A DNA stretch of 64,000 nucleotides from Alsobacter soli (GCF_003004785.1 NZ_PVZS01000003.1:1-64000); one strand, 5' to 3'; counted from the first letter of the stretch, positions 33,295-42,603 are shown. The notes: generated by a model not told the origin, from the sequence alone. A program made the numbers and translations.

Positions 33295-34334
33295 ACACGG
33301 TTCTGCGCGTCGGCTTCATTCCCCTGGTGGACGCCGCTTCACTGATCGTGGCGGCGCACAAGGGCTTCGCCGCCGCCCAAGGCCTCGCGCTCGATCTGCA
33401 GCGGCAGATGTCCTGGGCCACGATCCGCGACAGGATTGCGACGGGCAGGCTCGACGCCGCCCACATGCTCGCCCCCATGCCCATCGCGGCGGCGCTCGGC
33501 ATGCCCAAGGGAGCGCCGCGACTGATCGCGCCGGTCGCCCTGGGTTACAACGGCAACGCCGTCACCGTCTCCGAACGGCTCTGGAGCGCCATGGTCGAGC
33601 AGGGCGCGACCGAGACGGGGGATCCGGCGGCCAACGGCGCGGCGCTCGCTCGGGTCGTCCAGGCGCGACCTGCCGGGAGCGGGCCGCTGTCGCTCGCGGT
33701 CGTCTTTCCTTTTTCGCCGCACCGCTACGAACTCCTGGACTGGCTCTCCGGCGCGGGACTGGTCCCCGAGCGCGACGTGCGCCTGCCGGTGGTCCCGCCG
33801 CCTTTCATGGCGGATGCGCTCGAAGCCGGGTTGATCGACGGGTTCTGCGTCGGCGAGCCCTGGAACAGCGCCGCGATCCTGGGCGGCCACGGCAGGCTGG
33901 CGACCACCAAGGCGGCGCTGATGGGGCGCGGCCCGGAAAAGGTGCTCGCCCTGCGCGCCGATTGGGCAGAAGCGCATGAGGAGAGCGCGCTTGCGCTCAC
34001 GCGCGCCATCGTGGGGGCAGCGCGTTGGTGCGACGCGCCCGAGAACCGGGAGGAACTCGTCGCCCTTCTCGCCGCATCCGACGCCCTGGACTGCCCACCC
34101 GAGCAACTGCGGCCGGTTCTCTCCGGCGAACTGCCGCTCGATGCGACGCGGCGCCTGTGCGCGCCAGAGGCCATCGTCTTCCATGCGGAGGGGGCCACCG
34201 AGCCAAGCCTCGGCCACGCCGAGTGGTTCTACCGGCAGATGACCCGTTGGGGCGACGCGCCGGGCGGCGCCGAGGCACGCGCCGCCGCGCTCGCCTGCTT
34301 CCGGCCTGATCTTTATGCGCGCGCCCTGGGCTGA
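33291..34334 (+). CDS. nasS: NasS, nitrate-sensing NrtA/CmpA-like protein
   Basis: 347 residues and no signal peptide, so it is cytoplasmic, unlike the transport-associated NrtA. It has the NMT1-like bilobed fold of nitrate/bicarbonate binding proteins: VGFIPLVDAASLIVAAHKGF, MLAPMPIAAALGMPKGAP, PPFMADALEAGLIDGFCVGEPWN and the C-terminal HAEGATEPSLGHAEWFYRQM. It is expected to hold NasT inactive until nitrate binds. The GTG start overlaps the nasT stop. The 210 bases between its stop and nirB hold the regulated leader. Confidence 0.9.
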   Translation: MNTVLRVGFIPLVDAASLIVAAHKGFAAAQGLALDLQRQMSWATIRDRIATGRLDAAHMLAPMPIAAALGMPKGAPRLIAPVALGYNGNAVTVSERLWSAMVEQGATETGDPAANGAALARVVQARPAGSGPLSLAVVFPFSPHRYELLDWLSGAGLVPERDVRLPVVPPPFMADALEAGLIDGFCVGEPWNSAAILGGHGRLATTKAALMGRGPEKVLALRADWAEAHEESALALTRAIVGAARWCDAPENREELVALLAASDALDCPPEQLRPVLSGELPLDATRRLCAPEAIVFHAEGATEPSLGHAEWFYRQMTRWGDAPGGAEARAAALACFRPDLYARALG

Positions 34335-34418
34335 CCAATCAGCAGGCATCTGGGCCTCTTCTCGGCGCCGCCCCTCCCCTGTGCCCACCTAAAGTCCTGA
34401 TTCGACTGGAGCGGCCTG

Positions 34419-34435
34419 TTGGCACGCTCCCTGCA
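34419..34435 (+). promoter_or_regulatory. Sigma-54 promoter of the nirB operon
   Basis: TTGGCACGCTCCCTGCA matches the RpoN consensus TTGGCACG-N4-TTGCA with one mismatch, and the GG and GC elements are ten bases apart. Transcription would start near 34446, just before the first leader hairpin. NtrC-type nitrogen control is implied; no clear NtrC site was identified upstream. Confidence 0.75.
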
Positions 34436-34451
34436 AGGATCTTTGCATCCA

Positions 34452-34508
34452 GGACTGCAACGACGCAGTCCCCTCTCCGCAGAGCCTCATCGCGCAACGG
34501 CGCGCGAT
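34452..34508 (+). promoter_or_regulatory. ANTAR (NasT) target RNA in the nirB leader
   Basis: Two perfect 7-bp hairpins with six-base loops: P1 GGACTGC-AACGAC-GCAGTCC (34452-34471) and P2 ATCGCGC-AACGGC-GCGCGAT (34489-34508). Both loops have A at position 1 and G at position 4, as required for ANTAR proteins. They lie between the predicted start at about 34446 and the nirB ATG at 34545. A weak GC-rich stem may follow P2 but it has no T-run. Confidence 0.8.
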
Positions 34509-34544
34509 CCGGACCGCGGCCTCCCAGACATTCAGGATTTGGAC

Positions 34545-36998
34545 ATGGCCACACGTTCGCTCGTGGTCGTCGGCAATGGCATGGCCCCCGGCCGCGCCCT
34601 GGAGCGCCTGTTCGAAGCCGCCCCCGACGCCTTCAAGGTCACGATTTTCAACGCCGAGCCGCGGGTCAACTACGACCGCATTATGCTCTCGCCCGTCCTG
34701 GCCGGCGAGAAGGGCTTCGAGGACATCGTCATCCATGACGACGCCTGGTACGCCGAGCGCGGGGTCACCCTGCACAAGGGGCGCAAGGTCGTCGCCATCG
34801 ACCGCGCCGCCAAGACCGTCACGGCCGAGGACGGTACGACGGCGGCCTATGACGAGCTGATCATCGCCACCGGCTCCCAGCCCTTCATGCTTCCCGTACC
34901 CGGCCAGACGCTGCCCGGCGTCGTCGCCTATCGCGACCTCGACGACGTGGAGGCGATGCTCGCCGCCGCTCGCAAGGGCGGCAAGGCGGTGGTCATCGGC
35001 GGCGGCTTGCTCGGCCTCGAGGCGGCGGCGGGCCTGAAGGCCCAGGGCATGGATGTCGTGGTGCTCCACCTGATGCCGCACCTGATGGAGCGCCAGCTCG
35101 ACCAGGCCGCCGGCTACCTTCTGGAGCGCGCCATCGCGGCGCGGGGGATCACCGTCCACTGCAAGGCCAACACGCACGAGCTCCTGGGCGTCGACCGCGT
35201 GACGGGCGTCCGGCTCGACGACGGCACGATCTACGAGGCCGACATCGTGGTGATGGCCGTCGGCGTCCGTCCGAACGCCGACCTCGCCCGCAAGGCCGGG
35301 CTCGACGTCAACCGCGGCGTCCTCGTGGACGACAGGATGCGCACCTCCGATCCGTCCATCTTCGCGCTGGGCGAATGTGTGGAGCACCGCGGCGCCGTCT
35401 ATGGCCTCGTCGCCCCGCTCTACGAGATGGCCAAGGTGGTGGCGGCCCAGCTCACGGGCGACGCCTCGGCCGCATATCGCGGATCGGTGACCGCGACGAA
35501 GCTCAAGGTCACGGGCTGCGACCTCTACTCGGCCGGGGATTTCGCGGACGGGCCGGGCCGCGAGGAGATCGTGCTGCGCGACCCCGCGGCGGGCGTCTAC
35601 AAGCGGCTGGTCCTGAAGGACGACGTCATCATCGGCGCCGTGCTCTATGGCGATACGGCGGACGGCCCCTGGTTCTTCGACATGATCAGGCAGAAGACCG
35701 ACGTCTCGGCCATGCGCCAGACGCTGATCTTCGGCCAGTCCTACCAGGGAGGCGCCTCCCTGGACCCTATGGCCGCCGTTGCAGCCTTGCCGGATGAGGC
35801 GGAGATCTGCGGCTGCAACGGCGTCTGCAAGGGCACGATCTCGTCGATCATCACCGCGAAGGGTCTGACCGGCCTGGAGGAGGTGCGCGCGCACACCAAG
35901 GCTTCGGCCTCCTGCGGCTCGTGCACGGGCCTTGTCGAGCAGGTGATCCGCCTCGCGCTGGGGGACGCCTACAACCCGGCGGCCGTGCAGCCCATGTGCG
36001 GCTGCACCGAGCTGGGCCACGACGACGTGCGCCGGCTCATCCGGGCCAAGTCGCTGAAGTCCATCCCGGCCGTTATGCAGGAACTCGGCTGGAAGACCTC
36101 CTGCGGCTGCGCCAAGTGTCGGCCGGCGCTGAACTACTACCTCGTGTGCGACTGGCCCGGCGAATACGAGGACGACAACCAGTCGCGCTTCGTCAACGAG
36201 CGCGTCCACGCCAACATCCAGAAGGACGGCACCTTCTCCGTCGTCCCCCGGATGTGGGGCGGTCTGACGAGCGCGAAGGAGCTTCGCGCCATCGCCGACG
36301 TGGTGGACAAGTTCGCCATCCCGACCGTGAAGGTCACGGGCGGGCAGCGGATCGACCTGCTGGGCGTCCAGAAGCAGGACCTGCCCGCCGTCTGGGCGGA
36401 CCTCAACGCCGCAGGAATGATCTCCGGCGCCGCCTACGCCAAGGGCCTGCGCACGGTGAAGACGTGCGTCGGCTCCGACTGGTGCCGCTTCGGCACGCAG
36501 GATTCCACGGGCCTCGGGGTCAAGCTCGAGAAGTTCATGTGGGGTTCCTGGACGCCCGCCAAGCTGAAGATGGGTGTTTCCGGCTGTCCGCGGAATTGCG
36601 CGGAGGCCACCTGCAAGGACATCGGCGTCATCTGCGTCGACAGCGGCTACGAGATCCACTTCGGCGGCGCCGCCGGGCTGGACATCAAGGGCACGGAGGT
36701 CCTCGGGCACGCCAGGTCCGAGGCAGAGGCGATCGAGATCATCGCCGCCCTCACCCAGCTCTACCGCGAGGAAGGGCGCTATCTCGAGCGCATCTACAAA
36801 TGGGCCAAGCGCGTCGGCGCGCCCCACATCCGCGCCGCGGTCGTCGACGACCGCGAGAAGCGCCGGAGCCTCTTCGAGCGCTTCGTCGTGAGCCAGAAGA
36901 CCGCCCAGGTCGACCCCTGGGCCGAGCGCGTGGCGGGCAAGGACGCCCACGAATTCAAGCCGCTCGAGAGCATCCGCTTCATCCAGGCCGCAGAGTGA
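34545..36998 (+). CDS. nirB: Assimilatory nitrite reductase [NAD(P)H] large subunit
   Basis: 817 residues. Reduces nitrite to ammonium in the cytoplasm with NirD. Domains: FAD/NAD(P)-dependent oxidoreductase (about 1-400; VVVGNGMAPGRALERL, VIGGGLLGLEAAAGL), two BFD-like [2Fe-2S] domains (CGCNGVCKGTISS with CGSCTGL; CGCTELGHDDVRR with CGCAKCRPAL), then the sulfite/nitrite reductase half-domains ending with the siroheme-[4Fe-4S] ligands in CVGSDWCRFG and GVSGCPRNCAEATCKD. ATG 34545 starts ATRSLVVVGNGM; the longer frame runs back into the leader hairpins. Its transcript begins with the NasT target RNA. Confidence 0.95.
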   Translation: MATRSLVVVGNGMAPGRALERLFEAAPDAFKVTIFNAEPRVNYDRIMLSPVLAGEKGFEDIVIHDDAWYAERGVTLHKGRKVVAIDRAAKTVTAEDGTTAAYDELIIATGSQPFMLPVPGQTLPGVVAYRDLDDVEAMLAAARKGGKAVVIGGGLLGLEAAAGLKAQGMDVVVLHLMPHLMERQLDQAAGYLLERAIAARGITVHCKANTHELLGVDRVTGVRLDDGTIYEADIVVMAVGVRPNADLARKAGLDVNRGVLVDDRMRTSDPSIFALGECVEHRGAVYGLVAPLYEMAKVVAAQLTGDASAAYRGSVTATKLKVTGCDLYSAGDFADGPGREEIVLRDPAAGVYKRLVLKDDVIIGAVLYGDTADGPWFFDMIRQKTDVSAMRQTLIFGQSYQGGASLDPMAAVAALPDEAEICGCNGVCKGTISSIITAKGLTGLEEVRAHTKASASCGSCTGLVEQVIRLALGDAYNPAAVQPMCGCTELGHDDVRRLIRAKSLKSIPAVMQELGWKTSCGCAKCRPALNYYLVCDWPGEYEDDNQSRFVNERVHANIQKDGTFSVVPRMWGGLTSAKELRAIADVVDKFAIPTVKVTGGQRIDLLGVQKQDLPAVWADLNAAGMISGAAYAKGLRTVKTCVGSDWCRFGTQDSTGLGVKLEKFMWGSWTPAKLKMGVSGCPRNCAEATCKDIGVICVDSGYEIHFGGAAGLDIKGTEVLGHARSEAEAIEIIAALTQLYREEGRYLERIYKWAKRVGAPHIRAAVVDDREKRRSLFERFVVSQKTAQVDPWAERVAGKDAHEFKPLESIRFIQAAE

Positions 36999-37009
36999 GA
37001 GGTCGACCC

Positions 37010-37354
37010 ATGAACACGATCGTGACCGGCTGGCTCGAGGTGGCCGCCGTTGAAGACATCCCCGTGCGCGGCTCGCGCGTGCTCAGGTCCCCCGCGGGCG
37101 ACATCGCGCTGTTCCGCGCGGCCGACGGCGTGGTGTTCGCCCTGTACGACAAGTGCCCGCACGGCGGCGGCCCCCTGTCGCAGGGCATCGTGCACGGCCA
37201 CAGCGTCACCTGCCCGTTGCACAACTGGGTGATCTGCCTGAAGTCGGGAGAAGCGCAGGGCGCGGATCGCGGCTGCACGCCCAACGTCCCAGTGCGGGTC
37301 GAGAATGGCCGCGTACTGGTGCGCGCCGCGTCCCTTGTCGGACAGGCGGCCTGA
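37010..37354 (+). CDS. nirD: Assimilatory nitrite reductase small subunit
   Basis: 114 residues with a Rieske-type fold. The [2Fe-2S]-like ligands are intact: CPHGGGPLSQG (C-X-H) and CPLHNW (C-X-X-H), which some NirD proteins lack. It supports electron transfer or assembly of NirB. ATG 37010 follows the nirB stop by 11 bases with GAGAGGT in between, and nasA starts 2 bases after its stop. Confidence 0.93.
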   Translation: MNTIVTGWLEVAAVEDIPVRGSRVLRSPAGDIALFRAADGVVFALYDKCPHGGGPLSQGIVHGHSVTCPLHNWVICLKSGEAQGADRGCTPNVPVRVENGRVLVRAASLVGQAA

Positions 37355-37355
37355 C

Positions 37356-40067
37356 ATGGTGGCGCGCGAGCCCGGGATCGACGGCGCGGGCGGCGGGGGC
37401 CCCGCTCCGCCCGCCACCCGAACCACCTGCCCCTATTGCGGCGTCGGCTGCGGCGTGCTCGCCCGCCGTGAGCCTGACGGCCGCGTGACGGTCCAGGGCG
37501 ACCCGAACCATCCGGCCAACCGCGGCCGGCTCTGCTCCAAGGGTTCCGCGCTCGCCGAGACCCTGTCGCTTGCTGACCGTTTGCTGCATCCGCAGGTCGG
37601 GGGCCGGCGCGTCGGCTGGGACGACGCGCTCGACCTCGTGGCCTCGCGCTTCAAACAGGCGATCCGCGAGCATGGCCCGGATTCCGTCGCCTTCTACGTC
37701 TCGGGCCAGCTGCTCACGGAGGATTATTACGTCGCGAACAAGGTGATGAAGGGCTTCATCGGCTCAGCCAACATCGACACCAACTCCCGCCTCTGCATGG
37801 CCTCGGCCGTGGCCGCCCATCGGCGCGCCTTCGGCTCGGACACGGTCCCGGGCGTCTACGCCGACCTCGAGGAGGCCGAGCTCGTCGTCCTCGTCGGCTC
37901 CAATTTCGCCTGGTGTCACCCGGTGCTGTTCCAGCGCCTTCTGGCGGCCCGCGCGAGCCGCGGCGTGCGGCTGGTGGTCATCGACCCGCGCCGAACGGCG
38001 ACGGCCGAGCAGGCGGACCTGCACCTGCCCATCGCGGCGGACAGCGACGCGGCCCTGTTCAACGGCCTCCTGCGTCACCTCGACCGCGTCGGCAAGCGCG
38101 ACGTGCCCTACACGGACGCCCATGTGACAGGTTGGCCCGAGGCGGTCGCGGCCGCCGCGCCCGCGACGCTCGAAGCCGTGGCGGCCGCCACCGGATGCTC
38201 CGCCCAGGACATCGCCCGCTTCTACGCCGAGTTCGCCGGAGCCGACCGGGTCGTGACCGTCTTCTCCCAGGGCGTGAACCAGTCCGTGTCCGGCACGGAC
38301 AAGGCGACCGCGATCCTGAACTGTCACCTGTTCACGGGACGCATCGGCAAGCCCGGAGCCTCGCCCTTCTCCATCACCGGCCAGCCGAACGCCATGGGCG
38401 GCCGGGAGGTGGGCGGCCTCGCCACCATGCTGGCCGCGCACATGGACCTGGAGGACGCGGCGGCGCGCGAGCGCGTCCAGCGCTTCTGGGGCTCGCCGGC
38501 GATCGCGACCCGGCCCGGACTGAAGGCTGTCGAACTGTTCAGCGCCGTCCGCGAGGGGCGGGTGAAGGCGCTGTGGATCATGGCCACCAACCCGGCGGAC
38601 TCCCTGCCCGACGCCGACGAGGTCCAGGCGGCGCTGCGAACCTGTCCTTTCGTGGTCGTGTCGGACGTGACCGCCCGCACCGATACGGCGCGCTTCGCGC
38701 ACGTGCTGCTTCCGGCCGCCGCCTGGGGGGAAAAGAACGGCGCAGTGACCAACTCCGAGCGCCGTATCTCACGCCAGCGCGCTTTCCTGCCGCTGCCCGG
38801 CGAAGCGCGCCCGGATTGGTGGGCTCTCGCTGCCGCCGCGCGGCGCATGGGCTTCGCCGGGTTCGACTACGAAGGGCCGGCCGCCATCTTCCGCGAACAC
38901 GCCGCGCTCTCGGCCTTCGAGAACGACGGCGCCCGCGCCTTCGATATCGGCGCCCACGATGCGATCGGCGCGGCCGCCTACGACGCGCTCGCGCCATTCC
39001 AGTGGCCCCAGCGCCGCGGCGAGCCTGCGCGGGACACGAGGTTTTTCTCCGAAGGCGAGTTCTCCACGCCGGACGGGAGGGCCCGCATGACCCCTGTCGC
39101 AGTCCTCGCCGCCGTGGCGCAGCGCGCGGACTTCCCGCTCACCCTGAACACCGGCCGCATCCGGGACCAGTGGCACACCATGACGCGCACGGCCAAGTCG
39201 CCGCGCCTCATGGCGCACTACGGCGAGCCCTTCTGCGAGATCCACCCGGCCGACGCCGCGCGCCTCGGGGTCGCGCCGGACGGAATCGTGCGCGTGACCA
39301 CGGAGCAAGGATCCGTGCTCCTGCGGGCCCTCATCACCGACCGGACTGCCCGGGGCTCGGTCTTCGCGCCCATGCACTGGAACGACCAGTTCGCCGGCGC
39401 CGGCCGCGTCAACGCGCTCGTCAGCCCGGCTACTGACCCGGTCTCGGGTCAGCCCGGCTTCAAGCGGACCACATGCCGCGCAGAGCCGTTCCCGGCCGCA
39501 TGGTTTGGCTTCGCCGTCAGCGCGACGCGGCCGGCTCCCAGCTCAGTGGAATACTGGGCCCTCGCCCCCGCCACTGGCGGCTACCGCATCGAACTCGCGG
39601 GCCACGCCCCTCCTGCCGATTGGCGAGCCTTCGCCGAAAGACTCTTCGGGGTCGAAGGCGAGGACCTGGACTGGGTCGCCTATCACGACCGGCTCGCCGA
39701 CAGCATCCGGCTCGCCGCCTTTGCGGGCGAGCGGCTCGTGGGCGCGCTCTTCGCCGCGCCGCAGCCGGTGGCCCTCGCGCGCGGCCTGCTCGTCGAGGCC
39801 CTCGCGCAAACACACGCCGGCTCTTGCCGAGCCAGGCTGCTCGCCGGGCTCGCAGCCGCCGGCGCGCCGGACCGCGGGACGATCGTTTGCGCTTGCAGGG
39901 AGGTTGGCGCGAAGCAGATCCACGCGGCCATCCGGACAGGCGCGGCGAACCTTGACGCCATCGGCGAGAGGCTCGGGGCCGGCGCCAACTGCGGCTCCTG
40001 CCGGCCCGAGATCCAGCGCCTCATCCAAGCCGCCCGCGTGGCCGCGCCGGAAACCCGGACAGCCTGA
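37356..40067 (+). CDS. nasA: Assimilatory nitrate reductase catalytic subunit
   Basis: 903 residues. Cytoplasmic molybdopterin enzyme reducing nitrate to nitrite. The N-terminal [4Fe-4S] ligands are in CPYCGVGCGVLARR and RGRLCSKGSAL; molybdopterin oxidoreductase domain sequences include YVSGQLLTEDYYVANKVMKG and SPFSITGQPNAMGGREVGGL; the dinucleotide-binding domain has NTGRIRDQWHTMTRT. A C-terminal BFD-like [2Fe-2S] domain (CACREVGAKQIHAAI, CGSCRPEIQRL) is present, as in NasA of Klebsiella, and accepts electrons directly. No Tat signal. Part of nirB-nirD-nasA-narK. Confidence 0.95.
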   Translation: MVAREPGIDGAGGGGPAPPATRTTCPYCGVGCGVLARREPDGRVTVQGDPNHPANRGRLCSKGSALAETLSLADRLLHPQVGGRRVGWDDALDLVASRFKQAIREHGPDSVAFYVSGQLLTEDYYVANKVMKGFIGSANIDTNSRLCMASAVAAHRRAFGSDTVPGVYADLEEAELVVLVGSNFAWCHPVLFQRLLAARASRGVRLVVIDPRRTATAEQADLHLPIAADSDAALFNGLLRHLDRVGKRDVPYTDAHVTGWPEAVAAAAPATLEAVAAATGCSAQDIARFYAEFAGADRVVTVFSQGVNQSVSGTDKATAILNCHLFTGRIGKPGASPFSITGQPNAMGGREVGGLATMLAAHMDLEDAAARERVQRFWGSPAIATRPGLKAVELFSAVREGRVKALWIMATNPADSLPDADEVQAALRTCPFVVVSDVTARTDTARFAHVLLPAAAWGEKNGAVTNSERRISRQRAFLPLPGEARPDWWALAAAARRMGFAGFDYEGPAAIFREHAALSAFENDGARAFDIGAHDAIGAAAYDALAPFQWPQRRGEPARDTRFFSEGEFSTPDGRARMTPVAVLAAVAQRADFPLTLNTGRIRDQWHTMTRTAKSPRLMAHYGEPFCEIHPADAARLGVAPDGIVRVTTEQGSVLLRALITDRTARGSVFAPMHWNDQFAGAGRVNALVSPATDPVSGQPGFKRTTCRAEPFPAAWFGFAVSATRPAPSSVEYWALAPATGGYRIELAGHAPPADWRAFAERLFGVEGEDLDWVAYHDRLADSIRLAAFAGERLVGALFAAPQPVALARGLLVEALAQTHAGSCRARLLAGLAAAGAPDRGTIVCACREVGAKQIHAAIRTGAANLDAIGERLGAGANCGSCRPEIQRLIQAARVAAPETRTA

Positions 40068-40129
40068 CCCATCGCCCTGACACCCACCATGGCCAGGGCG
40101 GAGCCCCCGGCCTTCGAGGAGGTTGAACC

Positions 40130-41608
40130 ATGTCCCAGCCCAGCCGCGGACCCGGCGAGTTTTTCAGCTTCAAGGACCGGTACCGGATCCTTCATCTCTC
40201 CTGGCTCGCCTTCTTCGTCACCTTCATCGTCTGGTTCAATCACGCGCCCCTGATGGCGGCCATCCGCGACACCTTCAGGCTCAGCAACGAGCAGGTCGGC
40301 GCGATCCTGATTCTCAACGTTGCGCTCACGATCCCCGCCCGCATCCTGGTCGGCATGCTGGTGGACCGGCTCGGGCCGCGGACGTCGTTCAGCGCCATCC
40401 TGGCCGCGTCGGGCGTGCTCTGCCTCGCCTTCGCGGCGTCCACCAGCTTCGAGATGCTGGCGGTCACCCGCTTCCTGCTGGGCCTTTCCGGAGCGGGCTT
40501 CGTGGTCGGCATCCGGATGATTTCAGAGTGGTTCCCCGCCAGGCAGATGGGGCTCGCCCAGGGGATCTATGCGGGTCTTGGCAATTTCGGCTCGGCTGCG
40601 GCCGCCGTGCTGATGCCCGCGCTGGCGGCGCTGCTGGCGAGCTACGCGTCATGGCGCGCCGCCGTCGCGCTGACTGGCGTGATCGCCCTCGTGTATGGCG
40701 CGGTCTATTACCTCACCGTCACCGACACCCCGAAGGGCGCGACCTATTTCAAGCCGCAGAAGTCCGGCGCCATGGAGGTGACGAGCATCGGCGACATGGC
40801 GCTTTATGCGCTCGTCCAGCTTCCGATCTACGCCTCCCTCGGCGTGCTCGCCTGGCAGCTCGGCTTCGGCAAGCTGAGGCTCCTGTCGGAAGCCGCCACA
40901 ATCGTTGCGTGGCTCGTGCTGGCCGGGCTCTATGCATGGCAGGCAGCGCAGATCTGGCGGGTGAACCGGGACGTCGTGCGCCAGCCAGTGCCGCCGCTTC
41001 ACCGCTACCGCTTCGCCCAGGTCGCGATCCTGTGCCTCATGTATTTCGTCAGCTTCGGCGGCGAGCTCGCCGTCGTCTCCATGCTGCCGCTCTATGTGAA
41101 GGACACGTTCCAGCTGTCGCTGCAGGACGCAGGCATCGTCGCCGGGTGCTTCGCCGGAACGGCTTTCGTAACGCGGCCCATCGGCGGCTGGATGTCCGAC
41201 CGCATCGGCCGGAAGCCGGCGCTCCTGATGGTGCTCGTGGGCATGGTGGCGGGCTATTGCGCCATGGCATTCATGGACGCCTCGCGCGGCCTCGCGTTCG
41301 CGCTCCCGGCGATGCTGCTGACCTCCATCTTCGTCAACAGCGCCAACGGAACGGTGTATGCGGTGCTGCCGATCATCAAGCGCCGGCTAACCGGCCAGAT
41401 CGCCGGCCTCGCCGGGGCCTATGGCAACGTGGGCAGCGTGCTGTTCCTGCTCGTGTTCTCCGTCGGCGGGGCTTCCGCGCTGTTCCTGTCCATCGCGGCC
41501 TGCGCCGGCGCGACGCTCGTCCTCGTTCTCGCCTTCTTTCGCGAGCCGGAAGGCGCCATTGCGGAGGTGATGCCCGATGGCGCCGTGATGATGATCAGCG
41601 TGAGGTGA
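40130..41608 (+). CDS. narK: NarK/NasA-family nitrate/nitrite MFS transporter
   Basis: 492 residues with 12 or more transmembrane helices. Nitrate/nitrite porter signatures are visible: HLSWLAFFVTFIVWFNHAPL, the first nitrate-signature helix GLGNFGSAAAAV, and SANGTVYAVLPIIKRRLTGQ with GAYGNVGSVLFL. The loop between helices 6 and 7 is longer than usual and carries two extra hydrophobic segments (ALYALVQLPIYASLG, ATIVAWLVLAGLYAW), so the helix count may be 14. It brings in nitrate for the preceding reductases. Last gene of the nas operon; AGGAGG precedes the ATG. Confidence 0.9.
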   Translation: MSQPSRGPGEFFSFKDRYRILHLSWLAFFVTFIVWFNHAPLMAAIRDTFRLSNEQVGAILILNVALTIPARILVGMLVDRLGPRTSFSAILAASGVLCLAFAASTSFEMLAVTRFLLGLSGAGFVVGIRMISEWFPARQMGLAQGIYAGLGNFGSAAAAVLMPALAALLASYASWRAAVALTGVIALVYGAVYYLTVTDTPKGATYFKPQKSGAMEVTSIGDMALYALVQLPIYASLGVLAWQLGFGKLRLLSEAATIVAWLVLAGLYAWQAAQIWRVNRDVVRQPVPPLHRYRFAQVAILCLMYFVSFGGELAVVSMLPLYVKDTFQLSLQDAGIVAGCFAGTAFVTRPIGGWMSDRIGRKPALLMVLVGMVAGYCAMAFMDASRGLAFALPAMLLTSIFVNSANGTVYAVLPIIKRRLTGQIAGLAGAYGNVGSVLFLLVFSVGGASALFLSIAACAGATLVLVLAFFREPEGAIAEVMPDGAVMMISVR

Positions 41609-41612
41609 CCTT

Positions 41613-41632
41613 GCGGGCGCCCGGATGCCCGC
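41613..41632. terminator. Hairpin after the nas operon
   Basis: GCGGGC, an 8-base loop and GCCCGC lie 4 bases after the narK stop, between converging genes. It is a short GC stem without a T-run. Confidence 0.35.
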
Positions 41633-41659
41633 TGTCGGCGAGCACCGGGCCTTCCGGCT

Positions 41660-41941
41660 TCAGCAGTTGCCCTTCTTGGCCTGCCCGGGCGGGCAAAAGC
41701 CCTTGCGTTCCCACTTGGTCGGCGGTCGGCGATAGCCGCCCTCGCCATAGGGATCGTCGTAGCCGTATCTTGGCCGGTAGCCGTAGTCCGGCTGCTCCCA
41801 GCAGCGGCCCCATTGGTCGCAGACGGTGCGAACAGGCTCGATGGCGATGGGGTTGGCCAGCCCGGGCCACGGCATGGCCGACGCCGCCTGCGCCGAGGCG
41901 ATGGCCGCGACGCCGCATCCAAGCAGAAGGGCGAATCTCAT
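41660..41941 (-). CDS. Small exported cysteine-containing protein
   Basis: 93 residues. Signal peptide MRFALLLGCGVAAIASAQAA is followed by a short mature part with CDQWGRCWEQ, a tyrosine/glycine/proline-rich middle (YGYRPRYGYDDPYGEGGY) and a C-terminal CPPGQAKKGNC. The four cysteines suggest two disulfides. Short secreted proteins with this layout are common and uncharacterised in Hyphomicrobiales. No function can be given. It stands alone, converging with narK. Confidence 0.7.
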   Translation of the reverse strand: MRFALLLGCGVAAIASAQAASAMPWPGLANPIAIEPVRTVCDQWGRCWEQPDYGYRPRYGYDDPYGEGGYRRPPTKWERKGFCPPGQAKKGNC

Positions 41942-42091
41942 GGACGGTCCTCCGATTGACCCTGTCGGCGCTCAATCGACGCCGGAATGCGGCGGTTCCG
42001 TCAGGGAGAGCCCTTCGGCCAAAATGGCGGGCCCAATCCGCAGCGGGGCTCGCGCTCCGTGCGGAAGGACCCGCCCGCGCTGTACGCAGCA

Positions 42092-42568
42092 TCAATCCGC
42101 CAGCGCCTTCCAACCGGGGTGGTCGAAATGCGCGCCATATGCGTCCAGGGCATTCACGACGGCGAGGGCTCCCTGTTCGCGGTTGTCGGCGGACTTCATG
42201 GCCGCGACCCCGTCGAGCATGTGGGTCAGCGCCAGGTGCAATTGAGAATCGGCCTCCTCGGGCAGCTTGCAGTTCGCCACGATGAAGTCGATGCGCCCCT
42301 GGACCGCGTCGGCGAGGGCGGCGTAGTCGCCGCCGCCGAACCGCCCCGCGTGAATACGGGGGAGCGCGTCGGACATCGACGCGCGGATGTCCGACATCCC
42401 GCCTCTCAGCGCAGCGTCGGTTGGCCATTTCCGGCCCTGGTCCAGGCTCATGGACTGGAGCGCGACGTCGCCGCCGGCATGTGAATGCTGCGAGAACGCC
42501 GTGGACAGAGCGGGGGCCGACAGCGCGACGGCCAAGGTTGCGGTCAGCACCAGAGTTCGCGCGGACAT
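42092..42568 (-). CDS. Exported helical protein of unknown function
   Basis: 158 residues. A signal peptide (MSARTLVLTATLAVALSAPA) is followed by a histidine-containing SQHSHAGGD segment and four predicted helices (ALRGGMSDIRASMSDALPRI, DYAALADAVQGRIDFIVANC, QLHLALTHMLDGVAAM). The shape resembles cytochrome c'-type four-helix bundles but there is no CXXCH heme site. It may bind metal or be a DnrO-like periplasmic protein. AGGAG precedes the ATG. It lies 35 bases after a PepSY-like gene on the same strand and may share its transcript. Confidence 0.68.
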   Translation of the reverse strand: MSARTLVLTATLAVALSAPALSTAFSQHSHAGGDVALQSMSLDQGRKWPTDAALRGGMSDIRASMSDALPRIHAGRFGGGDYAALADAVQGRIDFIVANCKLPEEADSQLHLALTHMLDGVAAMKSADNREQGALAVVNALDAYGAHFDHPGWKALAD

Positions 42569-42603
42569 GGCAGGGCTCCTTTCTTTTCGAGGGCGGGCCG
42601 GCC

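Noticed and set aside
34432-34447. TGCAA-GGATCT-TTGCA hairpin as a third ANTAR loop at nirB
   Set aside because: The loop starts with G and has T at position 4, and the stem overlaps the predicted sigma-54 -12 element upstream of the transcript start.
34499-34521. Terminator after P2 in the nirB leader
   Set aside because: A bulged GC stem can be drawn but no T-run follows, so it was not called.
34389-36950. 853-residue minus-strand frame opposite nirB
   Set aside because: Shadow frame; nirB on the plus strand has all cofactor motifs.
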